Positions 9,467 to 16,578 of a stretch of 64,000 bases of DNA are shown here, piece by piece (position 1 is the stretch's first letter; every line of letters begins with the position of its first letter). Location: the NCBI GenBank assembly GCA_934343915.1, contig CAKRIL010000018.1, positions 1 to 64,000 on the forward strand, given 5' to 3'. This stretch comes from an uncultured Lachnospiraceae bacterium. GTDB taxonomy: Bacteria > Bacillota > Clostridia > Lachnospirales > Lachnospiraceae. The notes beneath the pieces are model-generated. The model had not been told where the DNA came from and did not search any database. It was given only the letters and a program-made list of their open reading frames with translations. The translations under genes were made by a program, and so were the position numbers.

Positions 9467-9529
9467 TAATCTAAAAATTAATCATTTCACTTTTGAGCAC
9501 ACAAGTATATTACAGGAGGTGACTGAAAT

Positions 9530-10459
9530 ATGTTATATATTAAATCATTAAGCGAATCCGAGGAGGTCTTCAAGGCTCTCAGCACGCCCATGAGACTTCA
9601 GATTATGAAGCTCATATACGAAAATGACCATCTCAGCATGAATGACCTTGCCGAGACACTCGGACTTACCAACAGTGCCATATCAATGCATGTAGGGAAG
9701 CTTGAAGCGGCAGGGCTTGTCTCTGTTCAGGTTACCTCCGGAAAGCGCGGAATAATGAAGATTGTGCGTCCCCGCTATGAACGCCTTATCATCGACATGG
9801 TTCCCAACGCCGGCTCAATCAAGTGCTATACCGACGAGATTGCAATAGGCCACTACATAAGCTACGACGTTCACCCGACCTGCGGACTGTCAACCTCAGG
9901 CAACCTCATCGGCGACCTCGATAATCCTAAGGTATTTTCCTATCCGGAGCGCTTCAAGGCGGATATCCTCTGGGTAGGCTACGGCTCCGTGACCTACAAT
10001 CTTCCGAACAGGCTCAAGCTCGGTCAGACATTGTCTGAGATTCAGATATCCTTCGAGATAAGCTCTGAGTGCCCTGAGCACAATGACAATTACCCGAGCG
10101 ACATCTATTTTGACATTAACGGCAAGGCTCTCGGCAAGTGGATAAGCCCCGGAGATTTCGGTGCAAGAAGAGGTATGCTCTGCCCTAACTGGTGGCCTGA
10201 CGGTCTGAACCAGTACGGTCTGTTAAAGACTCTTGTAATCAACCGCTCGGGAACCTTCATGGACGGAACTGCGAAGCTCTCATCAGTGACCATTGATGAC
10301 CTTGCGCTCAACTATGATTCCATCATCAATTTTACTTTTTCGGTTCCCGCAGACACACCTAACTGTGGCGGCTTTACCCTGTTTGGTGTATCCTTCGGTG
10401 ATTACAGTCAGAATATTGTCGTCAAGCTGTTTTACGAGGATTCCAACTCGGAGTTCTAG
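9530..10459 (+). CDS. ArsR-type winged-helix regulator of the arabinoside operon
   Basis: This 309-residue protein has an N-terminal winged helix (about residues 8-70: EEVFKALSTPMRLQIMKLI, LAETLGLTNSAISMHVGKLE) of the ArsR/HTH_5 type. A roughly 230-residue C-terminal domain of beta character contains EISSECPEHNDNYPSDIYFD and GARRGMLCPNWWPDGLNQYG. ArsR metal sensors are only about 100 residues, so the extra domain is probably a ligand-binding module, perhaps for sugars. The metal-binding cysteine motif of classical ArsR is absent. The gene is divergent from the GH51 operon and shares the operator region with it. The ATG at 9530 has a strong AGGAGGTGA site. Control of the arabinoside operon is inferred from position. 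Confidence 0.8.
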   Translation: MLYIKSLSESEEVFKALSTPMRLQIMKLIYENDHLSMNDLAETLGLTNSAISMHVGKLEAAGLVSVQVTSGKRGIMKIVRPRYERLIIDMVPNAGSIKCYTDEIAIGHYISYDVHPTCGLSTSGNLIGDLDNPKVFSYPERFKADILWVGYGSVTYNLPNRLKLGQTLSEIQISFEISSECPEHNDNYPSDIYFDINGKALGKWISPGDFGARRGMLCPNWWPDGLNQYGLLKTLVINRSGTFMDGTAKLSSVTIDDLALNYDSIINFTFSVPADTPNCGGFTLFGVSFGDYSQNIVVKLFYEDSNSEF

Positions 10460-10492
10460 TTCTTTTTTCTTGTATTCATATTTCTAAATCAC

Positions 10493-10521
10493 TTGAAAAG
10501 ACATTGCTAAAATGTTAGAGT
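10493..10521 (+). promoter_or_regulatory. Weak promoter candidate for the TIR operon
   Basis: TTGAAA (10493-10498) and TAGAGT (10516-10521) are 17 bases apart in the 114-base gap before the TIR gene. The -10 box is poor, so read-through from the upstream regulator is also possible; I see no terminator after that gene. Confidence 0.35.
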
Positions 10522-10548
10522 ATGCTTACGTGCAAAATACGGAATATC

Positions 10549-10571
10549 CCGGGAAGGAGGCTTCTTCCCGG
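10549..10571 (+). promoter_or_regulatory. Hairpin enclosing the ribosome-binding site of the TIR gene
   Basis: CCGGGAAG (10549-10556) pairs perfectly with CTTCCCGG (10564-10571) around a 7-base loop GAGGCTT. The Shine-Dalgarno run GGAAGGAGG lies in the left stem and loop, only a few bases before the GTG start. The structure could limit or tune translation of the TIR protein. The effect is inference. Confidence 0.5.
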
Positions 10572-10573
10572 AA

Positions 10574-11944
10574 GTGATTCGGAGTGAACCCATTTTGAAA
10601 AAACTACATATATTTTTATCCCACTCGTCAGCCGATGCGAAGCTTGCAGGTGAAGTATGCCGCATTCTTGAAAAGGACGGTCACAGCTGCTTCATCGCCC
10701 CGCGTGACATACGCTCGGGACACGAATACGCTGAGGAACTTATTGACGGCATCGACAATTCTGACGTAATGCTTCTGCTGCTCTCAAAGCAGGCCAATTC
10801 CTCGCCACATGTTCTCCGTGAGGTTGAGCGCGCAGTCAGCAAAAACAAGCCCATTATCGTATACAAGCTCGGCAATTTTGAGCTCAGCAAATCAATGGAA
10901 TACTTTCTTATGACCCATCAATGGCTCGATTCGCATGCTGACAAGAATTATAATGCGATTTTAAAATGTATTAACGAATTCGCCGGTGACACGAAGGAGG
11001 AAGCCAAGCCATCCCGCGTAAAGCCCATAATTCCTATCGCAGTTATAATTTTTGCCATAGTGCTTGCAGCCGTAATCGTGATGCGTGTAAGGACGGCAGG
11101 CAGTCCATCCAATGCCGCCACCCTGCCTGACTACGGTACACAGCGTCCCGTGTACTCGGAGAGTGCCGAGGTTCATCTTGGTGACACATTAACCTTCGGC
11201 ACCTACAATGGTGAGCCTGTCGACTGGCGCGTCATACATATATCCGACGACTTGGCAAGTGCTGTCGTCATCTCCGACAAAATACTCACCATGAAGTCAT
11301 TCGATGCCGCTGAGGGCGGAGAGTACAATTATTACGACAGCGTTAATTATTGGAGGACCCGGACCTCAGAGCTGTCAGAAGAGCTTCAAAGACTCATACG
11401 CGGTGATAACCGCTGGGAGCTGTCCAACATAAGGACATGGCTCAACTCTGCCAAGGAAATGGTTAAGTACAGTGACTTTCCTCCGACGGTTAAGGCAATG
11501 TCGATGCACAATAATTCCTATGACACTGAGTCAGGCTTCCTGCACGGCTTCACTGATGAGGAGCTGTCATTTATTCTTACTGTGCAGCATACAACAGGCG
11601 GCAGCATTACCGAGGACAAGGTGTATCTGCTCTCAGAAGACGAGCTTAAATGGCTTTATGATGCGGATGTAACCGTACATGCCGAGCCGACCTTGGCCGC
11701 AGTCGCACATGATGAGTCGGGCTGGTACAGCTCTAACCTTGATGCATACAAGACCAAGGATCACTTTTGGTGGCTCAGAGATGCCGACACCTCCGATTCA
11801 TGCAGTGTAAGGCTGGTGAACATAAGCTACGGCAGCAACAGCATCATATCCGATTTTGCCGGACTTGAAGGTTACGGAATACGTCCAGCAATGACGATAG
11901 ACCTCACATCTGAGGCATTTTTATCAATAATGGAGAATAATTAG
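10574..11944 (+). CDS. Membrane-anchored TIR-domain protein with C-terminal DUF6273-like domain
   Basis: The protein has up to 456 residues. Residues 10-137 form a TIR-type fold (KKLHIFLSHSSADAKLAGEV, FIAPRDIRSGHEYAEELIDGI, SDVMLLLLSKQANSSPHVLREVERA); Glu83 or Glu85 in REVERA is the candidate NADase glutamate. A single membrane helix at about 150-172 (PIIPIAVIIFAIVLAAVIVM) follows. Residues about 200-450 resemble DUF6273 (LGDTLTFGTYNGEPVDWRVI, SNIRTWLNS, GYGIRPAMTIDL). By topology the TIR is cytoplasmic and the DUF6273 part outside. The start is uncertain: GTG 10574 lies after the GGAAGGAGG hairpin, while TTG 10595 has its own GGAG. A DHH phosphoesterase and a helicase follow with close spacing. 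Bacterial TIR domains commonly cleave NAD+ or make cyclic nucleotides; that activity is inferred here. Confidence 0.85.
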   Translation: MIRSEPILKKLHIFLSHSSADAKLAGEVCRILEKDGHSCFIAPRDIRSGHEYAEELIDGIDNSDVMLLLLSKQANSSPHVLREVERAVSKNKPIIVYKLGNFELSKSMEYFLMTHQWLDSHADKNYNAILKCINEFAGDTKEEAKPSRVKPIIPIAVIIFAIVLAAVIVMRVRTAGSPSNAATLPDYGTQRPVYSESAEVHLGDTLTFGTYNGEPVDWRVIHISDDLASAVVISDKILTMKSFDAAEGGEYNYYDSVNYWRTRTSELSEELQRLIRGDNRWELSNIRTWLNSAKEMVKYSDFPPTVKAMSMHNNSYDTESGFLHGFTDEELSFILTVQHTTGGSITEDKVYLLSEDELKWLYDADVTVHAEPTLAAVAHDESGWYSSNLDAYKTKDHFWWLRDADTSDSCSVRLVNISYGSNSIISDFAGLEGYGIRPAMTIDLTSEAFLSIMENN

Positions 11945-11949
11945 ATCAG

Positions 11950-13446
11950 ATGAAATTAACAGATTTGACAGCTTACAACCACATAGTAATACAGGCTCAT
12001 GACAATCCCGATGCCGACGCAGTCGGCTCAGGCTATGCCCTCTACCGCTACTTTCTATCGCTCGGCAGGGAGGTCCGCCTTGTGTACGGAGGAAGCAGTC
12101 TGATAAGCAAGAGCAATCTCAAGCTCATGATTGAGGAGCTTGACATTCCCATTGAACATATTGACAGCCTTGACTGTCCCGAGCTTCTTATAACCGTTGA
12201 CTGCCAGTACGGTCAAGGAAACGTCACTCATTTTGATGCAGCACAGACTGCCGTTATAGACCACCATGATACAGGAATGGCATCGGGTGACTTTGCAGAA
12301 ATAAGAAGCAGACTGGTAAGCTGCGCCACCCTCTGCTATTCGATGCTTAAGGATGCAGGATATGACATCAACTCGGATGTCAGCATCGCAACAGCACTTT
12401 TTTACGGCTTATATATGGACAGCGGCAGATTGTCCGAGATAAATCATCCGCTCGACAGGGACATGATTGATTTCCTGCACTATGACAAGACTCTCATTAC
12501 ACGTCTTAAATATGCCAATTTCAGTCTGAGTGAGCTTGACACGGCGGGTTATGCAATCCTGCACAACCGCTATATTCCGGAGCATCGCTTCTCCGTCGTC
12601 ATGTCGAAGCCCTGTGACCCTAACATTCTCGGTGTTATAAGCGACCTTGTCATTCAGGTTGACACCATAGACGTGTGCGTGGTATATAATTCGCACTCTT
12701 CCGGCTGCAAGCTGTCAATCAGAAGCTGTACTCCCGAAATATCAGCCAATGAGCTCGCCTCCTATATCTGCGATGGAACAGGCAGCGGCGGCGGACACCT
12801 TGATAAGGCGGGAGGCTTCATAAGCAGAACACGCTATGAACAGCTTTTCGGCGAAAAAAATATCGAAGATTATATTGTAGAAAGATTTAACGAATATTAT
12901 GACAACTATGATATTATCCGCTACACGGACGACATCAGCAAGCCGGAGCTTCTTCGCGCTTATATCAAAAAGCCGGCTGTGTACGGCTATGTGAAAAGCT
13001 GTGATATGTTCGCTTCGGAAACCGATGTCAGGATAAGAACCTTGGAGGGTGATGTTCTTGTAACCTGCCGTGACGACATATACTTCATGATAGGCAGTCA
13101 GGGAGAAGTATACCCTATTGAGAAGAAGGTGTTCTATTCAAAATACACTCCATGTGACGGTGTATATGAAAAAGCCTTTGAATACCCGCCATGCGTTATC
13201 GATACCGTGCATGCAGAACCTCATGAACTGCTTTCGCATGTACACTGCTGCCTCTCAAGCTCCGACCCGGTCATCTATGCACGCCCTTTGGCGAAGTTCG
13301 CCAAGGTATTCACCGCATGGAACTACGACGGCTACATGTCGGGCAGACAGGGCGATATGCTCTGCTACACTGAAAAGAACAGCCGCGACGTATATGTCGT
13401 AAAGAGAGAGATTTTCGACGACATTTACACGCCGCTCAATCAATAA
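11950..13446 (+). CDS. DHH-family phosphoesterase with two C-terminal PGDYG-like repeats
   Basis: This 498-residue protein has an N-terminal DHH catalytic region: HDNPDADAVGSG (residues 17-28), VDCQYG near 83, and IDHHDTG (DHH at 105-107). The DHHA1 part carries GSGGGHLDKAGG (278-289). This matches the NrnA/RecJ-like superfamily, which hydrolyses oligonucleotides, pAp or cyclic dinucleotides with Mn2+. Beyond residue 335 two repeats about 60 residues long align: EGDVLVTCRDD...GEVYPIEKKVFYSKYTP (about 339-402) and QGDMLCYTEKN...DVYVVKREIFDDIYTP (about 441-495). They resemble PGDYG-type domains. The gene starts five bases after the TIR gene, so the two are probably cotranslated. Degrading a nucleotide made by the TIR protein is an attractive but untested idea. 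Confidence 0.85.
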   Translation: MKLTDLTAYNHIVIQAHDNPDADAVGSGYALYRYFLSLGREVRLVYGGSSLISKSNLKLMIEELDIPIEHIDSLDCPELLITVDCQYGQGNVTHFDAAQTAVIDHHDTGMASGDFAEIRSRLVSCATLCYSMLKDAGYDINSDVSIATALFYGLYMDSGRLSEINHPLDRDMIDFLHYDKTLITRLKYANFSLSELDTAGYAILHNRYIPEHRFSVVMSKPCDPNILGVISDLVIQVDTIDVCVVYNSHSSGCKLSIRSCTPEISANELASYICDGTGSGGGHLDKAGGFISRTRYEQLFGEKNIEDYIVERFNEYYDNYDIIRYTDDISKPELLRAYIKKPAVYGYVKSCDMFASETDVRIRTLEGDVLVTCRDDIYFMIGSQGEVYPIEKKVFYSKYTPCDGVYEKAFEYPPCVIDTVHAEPHELLSHVHCCLSSSDPVIYARPLAKFAKVFTAWNYDGYMSGRQGDMLCYTEKNSRDVYVVKREIFDDIYTPLNQ

Positions 13447-13472
13447 ATCATCAATTAAAGGAGGTGTCCCAT

Positions 13473-16400
13473 ATGTTCTCCCCGGACGACAACCAATTCG
13501 AACAGGCTCACTTTGAGTCAATCCTTAAGCTGACCGCCGAAAATCTTGCCAAATACAAGGCTGATGAAAAGCGGTTATCCGACGAGCTTTACACCCTGCT
13601 TGAAACCTATGGTGCGAAGGATGTGGAAGCTCTTTCCATGATAGACAACATACAGGTTCTCTACGAACGCGCCCAGCGTGAAGCTGCGAGAGCCGAGAAG
13701 GCAAGAAGCAAGCCATACTTCGGACGAATTGACCTGACAGACCTGACCCACGGCAGCGAGGAGACCATATACATAGGCAAGGTCGGAATCAACCGCGACA
13801 TCACCCATATAGAGGTTGTGGACTGGCGCGCACCGATTTCCAACTCATACTATGAAAGCCACCTCGGAAAAATAACATACTCCGTCCCGAATGAGCGGGA
13901 CTTCGAGATTGACCTTAAGAAGAAGCGAACCTATGAAATCAAGGATGATAAGCTGGCTTCTTTTTTTGACACTGATGTTGTAGCGAATGATGAGCTTCTC
14001 AACAAGTATCTGTCGCAGAACAAGAAGGCAGTCCTCGGAGAGATAATTGCCACCATACAGAAGGAGCAGAACGACATCATCAGACAGTCACCTTACAAGA
14101 GCATGATTGTCCAAGGTGCCGCAGGCTCGGGTAAAACCACTGTTGCAATGCACCGCATATCCTACATTCTCTATAACTACGAGAAAGATTTTAAGCCGGT
14201 CGATTTCTACATTGTCGGCAGCAACAAGATTCTGTTGAACTACATAACCAGCGTACTTCCCGACCTTGATGTGAACGGAGTCCGCCAGATGACCATGGAG
14301 GAGCTGTTTGTCCGACTTCTGTATGAGGACTGGAACTCGGACGGGCAGAGCATCGCCCCTCTTGCACAGGCTTCAAAGACCTTCCCCGAGGCGATGAAGC
14401 GAGGCACACTCGACTGGTTTTACGACCTTGAAGCCTTCTGCCTCGCCTATGAGCGCTCAACGATAAATACATCGGATGTCATATTAAAATCCAATGAGAA
14501 TGTACTTCTTGAGCACAATGTATGCGAGACACTTCTCACTTCCGATTCCATCGTCGCATTTCTTAACGAGAATCCGCAGATGTCGATTCAGTCTAAGATT
14601 AATCTGCTCAATAAGCGCGTACTCTCGCGTCTTGAAAACGAGATTACCGGAAAAGAAATTCAATACACTGCCGACGAGAAAAAGGCACTCACCCGCTTCT
14701 ACCGCCAGTACTTCGGCGGTAAAAAATGGAAAATTTCCATATATGATATCTACAAGGAATTCCTTGCCGCACAGGAGCGCCGTCACAACACTGTATTTCC
14801 TTTTGATGAGACCTCACCCGACCTCTATGACCTCGCCGCACTCGCTTATATCTACAAGCGTGTAAAAGAGGATGACCCTATTATTGAGGCACATCATGTC
14901 GTCATCGACGAGGCGCAGGACTTCGGAATGATGGCATACATGACCCTTCACTACTGCATGCGCGGATGTACTTATACCATAATGGGTGATGTCGCACAGA
15001 ACATCCACTACAACCACGGGCTTAACGACTGGACGGAGCTTCGCGACAACTTCCTGACAGGAGAATTTGACTCGTTCAATCTCCTCAGAAAGAGCTACAG
15101 AAATACCGTGGAGATTTCTCACTTCGCGACGGACATATTAAGACATGGAAACTTTGCGATATATCCTGTAGAGCCGATTATCAGGCACGGCAATGAGGTA
15201 TCGGTCACTGACTTTAATGATGAGGAAGCCCTTATAAAGGCTTCAGCAGATAAGATTGAAGAATGGAAGAGCGCAGGTTACGAGACAATCGCTGTCATAT
15301 GCCATGACGATGCCTCATCAAGAGCTGTGGCAGAAAAGCTCTCAAAATACACCGAGGTCAACGATTATGATGCAATGGAGTTCGACAACGGTACAATGGT
15401 TCTGCCAATCACCTATACTAAGGGCTTGGAATTCGATTGCTGCATACTCTTTAACCCTGACGAGGCGGCATATCCTGCATGTGATGCCAATGTGAAGCTT
15501 CTGTATGTAGCTGCGACCCGTGCGCTCCATGAACTTGTCGTGTACCATACAGGTACGATTACACCGCTTATCGGCGAGCCTGTGCCTGATACGGTAAGCA
15601 ACACCGTTCTCGAGGCAGAGAACTCACAGCCTAACAGAACACACAGAACCACAACCTTCATAGGTCTGCCATCGACAACACCCGTTAAGACGGCTGCTTC
15701 TGCCACAGTACCAACCGTGAGTTCCACTTCAACCGTCGGTTCCACACCGCCGCGAAGGACAGCCCCTTACCCGGCGATGCCTTACAAGCAGCCGCCTGCT
15801 GCCCCGCAAAAAATTGTCGACCACAGCAACAAGATTATGTGTCAGTCCGAATACAGCTTCGGCTCGGTTCCTAAGACGGACGCGCTGAAGCAGAACCCGA
15901 AGCGCATGGCTGCCTACCCGTTCAGAAGCGTGCGCCGTGAGGGCAATACACTCATCTTAGACAGCATAAATGCCGTCCTCGAGCTCACACCTTATGCAGC
16001 CAGCATGGTTCGCGTCTCCTACCACAAGGCGGGCGAGGCGATTCCCGATGCCAGATGCATTGAAAATCGTGCCTCCTACGATAAGTGGAAGTTCAAAGAC
16101 ACCCCCGATACGGTGCTTCTCGCGACCTCAGCACTCTATCTTAGAATAGATAAAAAGAACGGACTTGTAACCTTCTGTGACAAGGACAAGAATGTCCTGC
16201 TCAGCGAAAAACAGCCGGGACACGTCCTTGAGAGCACCTCAGATAGAAGCTTATGCTTTTTCGACTTTGACAACGGACAGAAGCTATATGCCTTCGGCGC
16301 AAGCAACCGTGACCACCTTCCGCTCAACCGTGTTGCAAGGTATATCTCCTTCGGAAAAGGCAGACTAAAAGCCCCGTGTGTCATATCTGATAAAGGCTGC

Positions 16401-16574
16401 GGACTGGCGATAAGCCACGATTCGACCGTACTCTTTAACAGCATTCCGACCTACGGAGCCTTCATAGCCCTCGGCGATGCCGAATATTTTGATTATTATT
16501 TCTTCACGGGAAACTCCGACGAGGAGCTTAGCATGAAGTATGACTGGATTCGAAGCAGAAGTAAGGAGCAGTAA
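13473..16574 (+). CDS. HelD/UvrD-like SF1 helicase fused to a GH31 N-terminal-like domain
   Basis: The protein has 1033 residues from ATG 13473, which follows AAAGGAGGTG at seven bases; the GTG inside that ribosome site is rejected. Residues 1-700 are a HelD-like SF1 ATPase: an N-terminal coiled coil (LKLTAENLAKYKADEKRLSD), Walker A GAAGSGKT (215-222), VIDEAQDFG (about 478-486), MGDVAQNI, YTKGLEFD (648-655) and YVAATRA (678-684). HelD proteins release or recycle stalled RNA polymerase. Residues about 707-785 are a Pro/Thr/Ser-rich linker. Residues about 815-1015 resemble the beta-sandwich N-domain of GH31 glucosidases: NAVLELTPYAASMVRVSYH, ALYLRIDKKNGLVTFCDKDKNVLL, LYAFGASN, AEYFDYYFFTGNS. 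No GH31 catalytic barrel follows. It is the last gene of the TIR unit, and its stop lies four bases from a convergent gene. Confidence 0.85.
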   Translation: MFSPDDNQFEQAHFESILKLTAENLAKYKADEKRLSDELYTLLETYGAKDVEALSMIDNIQVLYERAQREAARAEKARSKPYFGRIDLTDLTHGSEETIYIGKVGINRDITHIEVVDWRAPISNSYYESHLGKITYSVPNERDFEIDLKKKRTYEIKDDKLASFFDTDVVANDELLNKYLSQNKKAVLGEIIATIQKEQNDIIRQSPYKSMIVQGAAGSGKTTVAMHRISYILYNYEKDFKPVDFYIVGSNKILLNYITSVLPDLDVNGVRQMTMEELFVRLLYEDWNSDGQSIAPLAQASKTFPEAMKRGTLDWFYDLEAFCLAYERSTINTSDVILKSNENVLLEHNVCETLLTSDSIVAFLNENPQMSIQSKINLLNKRVLSRLENEITGKEIQYTADEKKALTRFYRQYFGGKKWKISIYDIYKEFLAAQERRHNTVFPFDETSPDLYDLAALAYIYKRVKEDDPIIEAHHVVIDEAQDFGMMAYMTLHYCMRGCTYTIMGDVAQNIHYNHGLNDWTELRDNFLTGEFDSFNLLRKSYRNTVEISHFATDILRHGNFAIYPVEPIIRHGNEVSVTDFNDEEALIKASADKIEEWKSAGYETIAVICHDDASSRAVAEKLSKYTEVNDYDAMEFDNGTMVLPITYTKGLEFDCCILFNPDEAAYPACDANVKLLYVAATRALHELVVYHTGTITPLIGEPVPDTVSNTVLEAENSQPNRTHRTTTFIGLPSTTPVKTAASATVPTVSSTSTVGSTPPRRTAPYPAMPYKQPPAAPQKIVDHSNKIMCQSEYSFGSVPKTDALKQNPKRMAAYPFRSVRREGNTLILDSINAVLELTPYAASMVRVSYHKAGEAIPDARCIENRASYDKWKFKDTPDTVLLATSALYLRIDKKNGLVTFCDKDKNVLLSEKQPGHVLESTSDRSLCFFDFDNGQKLYAFGASNRDHLPLNRVARYISFGKGRLKAPCVISDKGCGLAISHDSTVLFNSIPTYGAFIALGDAEYFDYYFFTGNSDEELSMKYDWIRSRSKEQ

Positions 16575-16578
16575 AGCT

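Noticed and set aside
13464..13472. GTG at 13464 as start of the helicase gene
   Set aside because: It is part of the AAAGGAGGTG ribosome site of the ATG at 13473.
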